A stretch of 64,000 nt of DNA. Source: an uncultured Aquimarina sp. Its GTDB lineage: Bacteria > Bacteroidota > Bacteroidia > Flavobacteriales > Flavobacteriaceae. This document shows, in pieces, positions 25,649 to 33,525 of this stretch (positions are counted from its first letter, which is position 1; every line of letters starts with the position of its first letter). The position numbers and the translations under genes are program-made. Under the pieces are notes generated by a model. It was not told the DNA's origin and searched no databases. It saw only the letters and a program-made list of their open reading frames with translations. The stretch is from NCBI GenBank assembly GCA_947496355.1, contig CANMCO010000001.1, forward strand, positions 558,001 through 622,000. Reading direction: 5' to 3'.

Positions 25649-25694
25649 AAAAGAAATTAACCACCTGTTGTCTAAGGGTGGTTAATTTCTTTTT
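25649..25694 (-). terminator. Strong terminator after the DUF4097 gene
   Basis: AAAGAAATTAACCACC and GGTGGTTAATTTCTTT form a 16-bp perfect stem around an 11-base loop, 17 bases after the DUF4097 stop at 25711. It shields lspA from the ECF operon and works in both directions. Confidence 0.9.
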
Positions 25695-25710
25695 AGCGAT
25701 ATAGTAGGTG

Positions 25711-26424
25711 TTATTGCTTTCGTATAAAAATACTTCCACTAATAGTTTTAAGGTTTAACTGGCTTTTTACATCTCCAAAAGTTCCGCTTACTTTACTACC
25801 AACTATTCGATTTTTGCCGTGATCAAAATTCATATCTTTATCAGAGTAAATCATTCCTGAAATAGTCTCTGCTTTTAATCTTGATTTTGCAACATTAATG
25901 TCAATATCACCACTTATTGTTTTAAGACTGAGATCTCCATTATAGTTTTTGATATCAATATTTCCACTTATAATATCTACGATTAATTCTCCTTGATAGT
26001 TTTCAGATTGAACGTTGCCAGATATACTTTTCACTCGTAACCTATAATTTTTGGGAAGATAAAGTGTGTAATTAGCATCAATATCCAGGTTATTGCATGG
26101 GCCCCAGTTGTTATTGCGGTTAGAACCACGTTCTTTCTTCCATTTATCAAATAAATCCCCATAACTTGATTTTATATCCAGAACGGTAGAAGAGTTATCT
26201 ATTTTTAGGTCAAAGTAATCATCAAATTCTCCTGCGTTTACACTAACCTCTGCTTTTATATATACTTCACTTTTGTCCCAAGTCTTTATCTTAATGTCTT
26301 CTGCGAATTTGAATTCTACTTTAACTTCTTTTGTTGAAGTGTTAAGTTGTTTCTCGATTACTTTCTGTGCTTGTATTTGTAATGAAACAAAGCACAGCAT
26401 GGTAAGGATTATTAAATTTTTCAT
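25711..26424 (-). CDS. DUF4097-like exported protein (second copy)
   Basis: 237 residues: signal peptide (MKNLIILTMLCFVSLQIQAQ), then a repetitive beta-solenoid-like region with recurring ISGN/ISGDIDI/TISG units (about 135-235), typical of DUF4097. No catalytic motif is visible. Such proteins often sit in ECF sigma/anti-sigma operons and are predicted to be periplasmic or outer-membrane associated; their job is unknown. It is 32 bases downstream of a paralogue of similar length and ends the operon before the terminator at 25649-25694. Confidence 0.82.
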   Translation of the reverse strand: MKNLIILTMLCFVSLQIQAQKVIEKQLNTSTKEVKVEFKFAEDIKIKTWDKSEVYIKAEVSVNAGEFDDYFDLKIDNSSTVLDIKSSYGDLFDKWKKERGSNRNNNWGPCNNLDIDANYTLYLPKNYRLRVKSISGNVQSENYQGELIVDIISGNIDIKNYNGDLSLKTISGDIDINVAKSRLKAETISGMIYSDKDMNFDHGKNRIVGSKVSGTFGDVKSQLNLKTISGSIFIRKQ

Positions 26425-26456
26425 ATTGTTCGTTTTTGATTAATTGATTGACCTCT

Positions 26457-27212
26457 TTATTTCTTTCTCAGGTAAATATTTCCTGTAGATGATCTTAGAC
26501 TAATGTCTACCCCGCCATTATTTATTGCGGTATTAATAGCTCTTTTACCAGCAATTAATTTCATATCATTATCCTTAACGGGGAATTTGATATCAAAATC
26601 AGTATAAATCTCTCCCATTGCAGTTTTTAATTCTAAATTAGCAGGAGTACTAGAGGGCAGGCTTACATCTATTGCTCCTGTTGCAGAAATAAGTGATATA
26701 GGAGAGCTTTGACTTACTTTGTTAAACACGATATTAATCTCTCCTGTTGCCGTTTTTGCAACAACTGGACCTGTTACGTCCCTTAGGATAATACTTCCTA
26801 CGTTTGTTATCGCTTCAATTTCTGATGAGAATCCTTCAATAGCAACACCTCCTAGATTACTCTTTTCTACAGTAATATTAATGGTGTCGGGAAGGTAAAT
26901 TTCTAAAACTTTGCTGTGCATATTTTTTAGGTTTCTAATTACAAGAGCTTCTCCATCTTTATCGACATAAACACCTATATCGGTATTATCGCTTCCACCT
27001 GCATAGACTGCTTTTAATCCTCTTGCTTTTTCGGGTGTTTTACGATCATTTCCTATTATTTTAAGCTCATTTTGGTTATGCGTTTTTATCTTTACTCCCG
27101 ATGCAGAACTTATTTTTACTTTCTTAATGCCTTGCAGGGATTTTGTATAATCTTGCGCTTTTAGATTTCCAATTGATATTAGAAAAAGTAGTGCTATTGC
27201 TATTTTTTTCAT
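26457..27212 (-). CDS. DUF4097-like exported protein (first copy)
   Basis: 251 residues with signal peptide MKKIAIALLFLISIGNLKAQ. Repeats such as TNVGSIILRDVTGPV, TATGEINIVF, SATGAIDVSLPS and TAMGEIYTDF space out every 20-25 residues, the solenoid pattern of DUF4097. It ends in SSTGNIYLRKK, like the copy downstream (TISGSIFIRKQ), so the pair probably arose by duplication. Its cargo or binding partner is unknown; it lies 20 bases after the anti-sigma factor gene. Confidence 0.82.
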   Translation of the reverse strand: MKKIAIALLFLISIGNLKAQDYTKSLQGIKKVKISSASGVKIKTHNQNELKIIGNDRKTPEKARGLKAVYAGGSDNTDIGVYVDKDGEALVIRNLKNMHSKVLEIYLPDTINITVEKSNLGGVAIEGFSSEIEAITNVGSIILRDVTGPVVAKTATGEINIVFNKVSQSSPISLISATGAIDVSLPSSTPANLELKTAMGEIYTDFDIKFPVKDNDMKLIAGKRAINTAINNGGVDISLRSSTGNIYLRKK

Positions 27213-27232
27213 GAGTATTCGTTTTTTGATTT

Positions 27233-28024
27233 TTAAATTAAATTAGGTAGACCAATCTTTACTTGATCTTTTACATAGTCTGGTGTTTCTTCTTCTTGAA
27301 GTAACTTTTCCATAGAGGGAACCGCGCGCTTTTCCTCAATAGAAACTAATATTTGAATTAATTCGATTTGCATACTGGGATCTTTTTCTAAATCCATTGC
27401 ATGTATTAATGCTTTACGTACCATCTCTGAATCTGAAAACTTTGCAAGTGCTTCTGCTGCAGCAAGTCGCACATTGATATGATCGTCGTAATTCATTTTA
27501 TTTATTAACGCTTTTAGAATATCGTTACCTGGTTTTTCAAATTCTTCTGCGTAGTTTACGGCTTGTAATCTTTTGCTTGCAGATTCATTTTCTATGAGTG
27601 AAATAGTCATCACTTCTTTCATTTGTGTTTTTTCTTTTTTCAATACTGCTATTTCTTTAGAGAAAAACTCATTATTTTGAAATTTACCAAAGAAATATCC
27701 AGAGAGTACTAGTGCAATAGTGGCCGCAATCTGTATAGCTGTTTTCCAAGAGGTATTTGTTTTCTTACCAATAGAAATTACACTAGAGTTGGCGAGTAAC
27801 TCTTTTTCGTTTGCCAACGCTTTTTCAAAGTTTGTTTGTAAACTTTTGTTAGGCAATTCTTTGGGGTCACTACTCATGGCTTCAAATACAATTTGAAGTT
27901 CATGCAAAGCACTACTACAACTTTTACAATCTTTTAAGTGTTCTTCAGTTTTTTGATGTGTTTCTTGATCTAAATTATGGTCTATAAAATCGATCAGTCG
28001 TTCCTCTATTTTATTACAGTTCAT
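27233..28024 (-). CDS. Anti-sigma factor: zinc finger, one helix, HEAT repeats
   Basis: 263 residues. The N-terminal zf-HC2 domain has the ZAS pattern: C3, then HLKDCKSC at about 30-37. A single membrane helix (IQIAATIALVLSGYFFG, about 98-115) follows. The periplasmic C-terminus (about 165-260) has HEAT-like units, NVRLAAAEALAKF and SMQIELIQILVSI. It should hold the ECF factor at the membrane and sense an envelope signal through the HEAT part. It starts 5 bases after the sigma gene stop. Confidence 0.9.
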   Translation of the reverse strand: MNCNKIEERLIDFIDHNLDQETHQKTEEHLKDCKSCSSALHELQIVFEAMSSDPKELPNKSLQTNFEKALANEKELLANSSVISIGKKTNTSWKTAIQIAATIALVLSGYFFGKFQNNEFFSKEIAVLKKEKTQMKEVMTISLIENESASKRLQAVNYAEEFEKPGNDILKALINKMNYDDHINVRLAAAEALAKFSDSEMVRKALIHAMDLEKDPSMQIELIQILVSIEEKRAVPSMEKLLQEEETPDYVKDQVKIGLPNLI

Positions 28025-28029
28025 AATAG

Positions 28030-28563
28030 CTATATGTTTTGTAAATAATAATCTTTTAATTTATGTATTGCCCGGTGTACTTTTGTTTTTACGGCTCCGG
28101 CAGTTGAGCCCGTAATCTCTGCAATCTCTTGATATTTAATTCCTTGATAACGATTCATGATAACTAGTTCTTTATCTCCTTTGTTTAGTTGATTCAATGC
28201 CAGGTTTAATTGCTCTGTGGTTTCATTATTTTCTATAAAGTCAGTTTCTTGATCTTTGATTTTATACTCTATATTGTCTAATCGTTGGTCTTTGTTTTTT
28301 TGAGCTTGATAATGATCTGAAAACACATTTCTTGCAATGGTATACATCCAGGATGAAAACTTCCCATTGTTATATGAGGCTCTATATTTAATAGCTTTAT
28401 AAAAAACTTCTTGAGTTATATCCTGGCTTATGTCTCGGTCTAGTGTCATTTTCAATAAAAAATTAAAGATTTTTACATGATACCTTTCAAATAGGATACT
28501 CATCATATCTAAATTTCCGTTAGATACCAGAATCATTAATTCTTCGTCAGTTAAATTTTTCAA
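28030..28563 (-). CDS. ECF RNA polymerase sigma factor
   Basis: 177 residues with regions sigma2 (about 10-85; FNFLLKMTLDRDISQDITQEVF and WMYTIARNVFSDHYQ) and sigma4 (about 120-175; KELVIMNRYQGIKYQEIAEI, GAVKTKVHRAIHKLK). No extra C-terminal domain. It directs RNA polymerase to its own regulon. The next gene downstream is the matching anti-sigma factor. A candidate self-controlled promoter lies at 28591-28621. Confidence 0.95.
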   Translation of the reverse strand: MKNLTDEELMILVSNGNLDMMSILFERYHVKIFNFLLKMTLDRDISQDITQEVFYKAIKYRASYNNGKFSSWMYTIARNVFSDHYQAQKNKDQRLDNIEYKIKDQETDFIENNETTEQLNLALNQLNKGDKELVIMNRYQGIKYQEIAEITGSTAGAVKTKVHRAIHKLKDYYLQNI

Positions 28564-28590
28564 GATGTTACTCTTTTGGTTGGTTTCTAT

Positions 28591-28621
28591 TAGTAATACC
28601 TTATTTTTTTAAAAAGGTTAC
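28591..28621 (-). promoter_or_regulatory. Candidate ECF-type promoter of the sigma operon
   Basis: On the minus strand, GTAACC (28616-28621) is followed after 16 bases by GTATTACTA (28591-28599), 28-58 bases before the sigma gene start. GTAAC at -35 is common before ECF operons of Bacteroidota; the -10 part is only an approximate match. It suggests self-regulation and is not proof. Confidence 0.35.
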
Positions 28622-28631
28622 ATTCATAAAT

Positions 28632-28673
28632 AAAAAAAGTGCTTTCTAAATTAATAGAAAGCACTTTTTTTTA
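28632..28673 (-). terminator. Terminator between dksA and the ECF operon
   Basis: AAAAAAAGTGCTTTCT and AGAAAGCACTTTTTTT form a 16-bp stem with an 8-base loop, 21 bases after the dksA-like gene stop. It isolates the ECF operon from ileS-dksA transcription. Confidence 0.9.
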
Positions 28674-28693
28674 TTTAACATCTTAGTGTTTTA

Positions 28694-29077
28694 TTAGCTC
28701 TGCATGTTCTTGGCCTCAATACTTAATGTTGCATGAGGGACTAGTTTTAATCGCTCAGGGTTAATTAATTTACCAGTTACACGGCAAATACCATATGTTT
28801 TATTTTCTATACGTAATAATGCATTTTTTAGATCACGTACAAATTTCTCTTGTCTTATAGCAAGTTGTGTATTTGCTTCCTTGGACATAGTTTCACTGCC
28901 TTCTTCAAATGCTTTGAATGTAGGCGAGGTGTCATCTGTTCCATTATTTCCGTCATTCTTGTATGCACTTTGAAGTAATTCCAAATCCTTCTGTGCCTTT
29001 TCCATTTTTTCAACGATAATTCCTCTGAACTTTTCTAAGTCAGCATCGCTGTACCTTACTTTTACATCTTCTGCCAT
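28694..29077 (-). CDS. TraR/DksA family protein with a reduced zinc finger
   Basis: 127 residues: a two-helix coiled-coil part (about 8-75) and the DksA-type end YGICRVTGKLINPERLKLVP. The canonical four-Cys finger is missing: only one Cys (in GICRVTGK) is left, as in several Bacteroidota members. DksA proteins bind the RNA polymerase secondary channel and act with ppGpp. It is 4 bases after ileS, so the two are cotranscribed. Whether it keeps ppGpp dependence is not clear from sequence. Confidence 0.9.
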   Translation of the reverse strand: MAEDVKVRYSDADLEKFRGIIVEKMEKAQKDLELLQSAYKNDGNNGTDDTSPTFKAFEEGSETMSKEANTQLAIRQEKFVRDLKNALLRIENKTYGICRVTGKLINPERLKLVPHATLSIEAKNMQS

Positions 29078-29081
29078 ATTC

Positions 29082-32000
29082 TTAATGTTTTTTTATTATC
29101 AATTGGGTTGCAATCTCATCAAACGCAATTTCTGTACCATTTATTACATTGGTTGAAAACTCAATTGATTCGGTTAAGGTTTCATTTTTGATGTATACCT
29201 CATTAGTTGCAACGGCCTCTTTAATAGTCTTATTTTCTTCAAAAACAATTTCTATTTTATCAGTCACCTCGAATCCACTATCCTTACGAATATTTTGAAT
29301 ACGATTAACAAGCTCTCTGGCGATCCCTTCTTTTTTAAGTTCTGGACTTATTGTTACATCCAGTGCTACGGTTAAAGAGCCAGAATTTGCAACTAACCAG
29401 CCCTCTATATCTTGAGAACTAATCTCTACATCATCGGTACCTAATGTAATAATTTTATCATTAATTTCTACATCAAAACTGCCCGTTTGTTCAAGAATTT
29501 TTATGGTTTCTTGATCGAATGTTTGTATCTTATTGGCTATCAACTTCATATCTTTACCAAAGCGAGGGCCTAGAGATTTAAAATTAGGCTTGATTTGCTT
29601 CACTAATATGCCAGATGCATCATCAATAAGCTCGATTTCTTTAACATTTACCTCACTTTTTATAAGATCGGCAATGTCATTAATTTCATTTTTCTCTGCT
29701 TCACTTAGTACCGGGATCATGATACGTTGCAGTGGTTGGCGAACCTTAATCTTTTCTTTTTGGCGTAATGAAAGTACCAAAGAAGAAATAGTTTGCGCCT
29801 TTTGCATCTTGTGTTCTAATCCTTTATCTACAAAAGCATTATCATATTTTGGGAAATTAGAAAGATGCACACTTTCAAAACTTTCTTTCTTCGTCCCAGC
29901 TACCAGATCTTTGTAGAGTCTATCCATAAAAAATGGTGCTACCGGAGCTCCAAGTTTGGCTACTGTAAGCATACAGGTGTATAATGTTTGATATGCAGAA
30001 ATTTTATCTTGTTGGTAATCACCTTTCCAATATCTTCTTCTGCTTAATCTTACAAACCAATTACTAAGATTTTCCTGAACAAAGTAAGAGATTGCTCTAG
30101 TGGCTTTGGTTGGTTCGTAATCATTGTAATACTCATCAACATTTTTGATCAATGTATGTAATTCACTAAGAATCCATCGATCAATCTCTGGTCGTTCTGC
30201 CAGTGGGATATCTGCTTCAGAATATGTAAAATTGTCGATATTAGCGTATAAAGTAAAGAATGAATATGTATTATAAAGCGTACCAAAAAACTTACGGCGC
30301 ACTTCGGCAATTCCTTCAATATCAAATTTTAAATTATCCCAAGGGTTAGCGTTACTAATCATATACCAACGAGTGGCATCTGGCCCATAGGCTTTTAAAG
30401 TTTCGAATGGATCAGCCGCATTACCAAGCCTCTTTGACATCTTTTGTCCATTTTTATCAAGTACCAAGCCATTAGACACAACATTTTTATAGGCTACATC
30501 ATCAAAGATCACCGTTGCAATTGCATGTAGCGTATAAAACCATCCCCGAGTTTGATCTACACCTTCTGCAATAAAATCTGCTTTACCATCACCAGACTCT
30601 ACTTTTTCTTTATTTTCGAAAGGATAATGCCATTGTGCATAAGGCATTGATCCAGAGTCAAACCATACATCGATTAGGTCACTCTCTCGTTTCATAGGCT
30701 TCCCAGAAGGAGAGATTAATGTAATTTTATCGACTACATTTTTATGTAGGTCTACTTTGTCATAATTATCCTCGCTCATATCGCCAACAACAAAATCGGC
30801 GAATACATCAGATTCAAGAACACCAGCTTCTACAGCTTTTGCCATTTCTGTTTTTAATTCTTCCACAGAACCAATAATTAGCTCTTCTTTACCATCTTCT
30901 GTTCTCCAAATAGGAAGAGGAATACCCCAAAAACGCGATCTTGAAAGATTCCAGTCATTTGCATTAGCAAGCCAGTTTCCAAAACGCCCTTCACCGGTGG
31001 CTTTGGGCTTCCAGTTAATACCAAGATTAAGTTCGTGCATACGATCTTTAAAATCGGTAACTTTAATAAACCAGGAATCTAACGGGTAATAAAGTACAGG
31101 TTTGTCTGTACGCCAGCAATTAGGATAGCTGTGCACATATTTTTCAACCTTAAAAGCTTTGTTTTCTATTTTAAGTTTGATAGCAATTTCTACATCTACA
31201 GATTTTTCTGGAGCTGTGCCCTCATCATAATATTCATTCTTGACATATTTCCCTGCAAATTCACCCACATGTTTTGTGAATTTACCCTGTAAATCCACTA
31301 ATGGCACCAGGTTATCATTGTCGTCCTTTACCAATAGCGCAGGTACTTCTGGAGTAGCTTGTTTTGCCACCATAGCATCATCTGCACCAAATGTAGGTGC
31401 TGTATGAACAATACCTGTTCCATCTTCAGTAGTTACAAAATCCCCAGAAATTACTCTAAATGCATTTTCAGGATTATGATACGGTTGAACGAAATCCATT
31501 ACTTGTTCATAGCGTATATCTACAAGATCTTTTCCTTTAAATTCTTTAAGAATAGAAAAAGGTACTTTTTTATCTCCTTCTTTGAAAGAATTAACTTCCT
31601 CTTCAGTTCCTACTTTTGCAAACTTTCCTGAAAACTGTTTTCCTACCAGGTTTTTTGCAAGAATTACGTTAGTAGGTTCAAAAGTATATTGATTGAATGT
31701 TTTGACTAAAACATAATCTATTTTAGGGCCAACGGTTAATGCGGTATTAGATGGAAGTGTCCAAGGTGTAGTCGTCCAGGCCAAGAAATAAATGGCACCT
31801 TCTATATTTTGTAAAAATGAAGGTAAAGTATCTTCTTTGGCTTTAAATTGGGCAACAACAGTGGTGTCTGTAACATCCTGATACGTTCCTGGTTGGTTAA
31901 GTTCATGAGAACTTAGTCCTGTGCCGGCCTTTGGAGAATACGGCTGGATAGTATAACCTTTGTATAGCAATCCTTTTTTATAGATTTGTGCAAGTAGCCA

Positions 32001-32486
32001 CCATACACTCTCCATGTACTTAGATTTGTAAGTGATATATGGATCATCCATATCTACCCAGTATCCTATTTTTTGAGTAAGATCGTTCCAGATATCTGTA
32101 TAACGCATCACGGCTTTCTTACAAGCCTCATTATATTCTTCTACAGTAATTTTTTTACCGATATCTTCTTTGGTAATCCCTAATTCCTTTTCAACACCAA
32201 GCTCTACAGGAAGCCCATGAGTATCCCATCCGGCTTTACGTTTTACCTGGTATCCTTTTTGGGTTTTATAACGACAAAAAATATCCTTTATGGCACGAGC
32301 CATTACATGGTGAATACCCGGTAATCCATTTGCTGAAGGAGGCCCTTCAAAAAACACATATGGTTCTGCTCCATCACGCTCAGTAACACTTTTTTCAAAG
32401 ATGTTATTTTGCTTCCAGAAATCTAGTATTTCGTCAGCTACTTTTGGTAAGTCAAGTCCTTTATATTCAGGAAACTTCGTGCTCAT
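29082..32486 (-). CDS. ileS: Isoleucyl-tRNA synthetase
   Basis: 1134 residues, the long class I form. HIGH-type motif GLPGIHHV (57-60 GIHH) and KMSKS-type KMSKR at 682-686 frame the catalytic and editing regions; DTHGLPVELGVEKELG is also conserved. The C-terminal part is the anticodon-binding extension of the long type. The active-site WWLLAQIYKKGLLYKG and the zinc-less C-terminal end are typical of Bacteroidota IleS. It is 257 bases from the divergent amidase gene, and the intergenic DNA holds a palindrome at 32642-32666. Confidence 0.98.
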   Translation of the reverse strand: MSTKFPEYKGLDLPKVADEILDFWKQNNIFEKSVTERDGAEPYVFFEGPPSANGLPGIHHVMARAIKDIFCRYKTQKGYQVKRKAGWDTHGLPVELGVEKELGITKEDIGKKITVEEYNEACKKAVMRYTDIWNDLTQKIGYWVDMDDPYITYKSKYMESVWWLLAQIYKKGLLYKGYTIQPYSPKAGTGLSSHELNQPGTYQDVTDTTVVAQFKAKEDTLPSFLQNIEGAIYFLAWTTTPWTLPSNTALTVGPKIDYVLVKTFNQYTFEPTNVILAKNLVGKQFSGKFAKVGTEEEVNSFKEGDKKVPFSILKEFKGKDLVDIRYEQVMDFVQPYHNPENAFRVISGDFVTTEDGTGIVHTAPTFGADDAMVAKQATPEVPALLVKDDNDNLVPLVDLQGKFTKHVGEFAGKYVKNEYYDEGTAPEKSVDVEIAIKLKIENKAFKVEKYVHSYPNCWRTDKPVLYYPLDSWFIKVTDFKDRMHELNLGINWKPKATGEGRFGNWLANANDWNLSRSRFWGIPLPIWRTEDGKEELIIGSVEELKTEMAKAVEAGVLESDVFADFVVGDMSEDNYDKVDLHKNVVDKITLISPSGKPMKRESDLIDVWFDSGSMPYAQWHYPFENKEKVESGDGKADFIAEGVDQTRGWFYTLHAIATVIFDDVAYKNVVSNGLVLDKNGQKMSKRLGNAADPFETLKAYGPDATRWYMISNANPWDNLKFDIEGIAEVRRKFFGTLYNTYSFFTLYANIDNFTYSEADIPLAERPEIDRWILSELHTLIKNVDEYYNDYEPTKATRAISYFVQENLSNWFVRLSRRRYWKGDYQQDKISAYQTLYTCMLTVAKLGAPVAPFFMDRLYKDLVAGTKKESFESVHLSNFPKYDNAFVDKGLEHKMQKAQTISSLVLSLRQKEKIKVRQPLQRIMIPVLSEAEKNEINDIADLIKSEVNVKEIELIDDASGILVKQIKPNFKSLGPRFGKDMKLIANKIQTFDQETIKILEQTGSFDVEINDKIITLGTDDVEISSQDIEGWLVANSGSLTVALDVTISPELKKEGIARELVNRIQNIRKDSGFEVTDKIEIVFEENKTIKEAVATNEVYIKNETLTESIEFSTNVINGTEIAFDEIATQLIIKKH

Positions 32487-32641
32487 TTGATCGTTCTTTC
32501 TATTAGGTTTGCGAAAATAAGGATTTTATTGAAAAAAGAACCCCCAATTTGGATTACGATATGAAATAATTGTTATGTAAATATGATTTTTTAACAAGAC
32601 CTTGTGGTTTTACCATAAAATCATTTAAAAACGACACTAAA

Positions 32642-32666
32642 ATGCCCTAGAATAATTCTAAGGCAT
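32642..32666. promoter_or_regulatory. 25-base near-perfect palindrome between ileS and the amidase gene
   Basis: ATGCCCTAGAAT and ATTCTAAGGCAT match as inverted repeats with 11 of 12 pairs around a single central A. It lies 156 bases before ileS and 77 before the amidase gene. No T-tract follows, so an operator is more likely than a terminator; no regulator is linked to it. Confidence 0.4.
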
Positions 32667-32742
32667 GATAGATTTGATGAGGTGTTATAATATCTCTTTT
32701 TAAGATTGTTTGTTAGCGATTAGATTTTACTATTTTTAACCT

Positions 32743-33525
32743 ATGAAAGAAACTTTAGACATTGCATTAATTCAGGCTAATTTGGTTTGGGAGAACCCTA
32801 CAGAGAATCGCACTTCCTTTTCTGAAAAAATTAAAGCTATTTCGAAAAAAGTAGATATTATTGTTTTGCCGGAGATGTTTAATACAGGATTTACTATGAA
32901 TGCTGACGAAGTAGCCGAAACTATGAATGGCGATACGGTGCAATGGCTTACGGTAATGGCAAAAGAAAAGAATAGTGCTATAGCGGGTAGTATTATTATA
33001 GAAGAGGACAACAAGTATTACAACAGGTTGATTTTTATGCTACCTAATGGTACTCACTATATCTATGATAAACATCAGTTATTTACTTTGGCTAAGGAAG
33101 AAGAGGTGTTTACTGCGGGACAAGAAGAGGTGATTATTGAATATTTAGGCTGGAAAATTAAACCTCAAATATGTTATGATCTTAGGTTTCCGGTTTGGGC
33201 AAGAAATACGTCTGAGTATGATGTGCTTTTATATGTAGCTAGTTGGCCAAAACCAAGAATCAATGCTTGGGATATATTGCTACAAGCCAGGGCTATTGAA
33301 AATATGTGCTATTGTATTGGAACGAACCGTATAGGATTGGATGGTAAAGGTTACGAATACAATGGTCACTCGGCTGTCTATGATGTTTTAGGAAATTCTC
33401 TCTTAGACGAAAATCCAGTCGAAAAAGAAACAATTATTTACACAACTTTATATAAATCTCATATCAAAGAGATAAGAACGAAGCTGTCCTTTCTTAATGA
33501 TAGAGATAATTTTAAACTACTCTAG
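32743..33525 (+). CDS. Nit2/YafV-type amidase (carbon-nitrogen hydrolase)
   Basis: 260 residues of the nitrilase superfamily with the catalytic triad visible: E44 (LPEMFNTGF), K110 (YDKHQLF) and C144 (PQICYDLRFP). Close relatives are omega-amidases that hydrolyse alpha-ketoglutaramate and alpha-ketosuccinamate, products of glutamine or asparagine transamination. Substrate preference here is inferred from family only. Its stop overlaps that of the convergent Ig-like lipoprotein gene by 9 bases. Confidence 0.93.
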   Translation: MKETLDIALIQANLVWENPTENRTSFSEKIKAISKKVDIIVLPEMFNTGFTMNADEVAETMNGDTVQWLTVMAKEKNSAIAGSIIIEEDNKYYNRLIFMLPNGTHYIYDKHQLFTLAKEEEVFTAGQEEVIIEYLGWKIKPQICYDLRFPVWARNTSEYDVLLYVASWPKPRINAWDILLQARAIENMCYCIGTNRIGLDGKGYEYNGHSAVYDVLGNSLLDENPVEKETIIYTTLYKSHIKEIRTKLSFLNDRDNFKLL

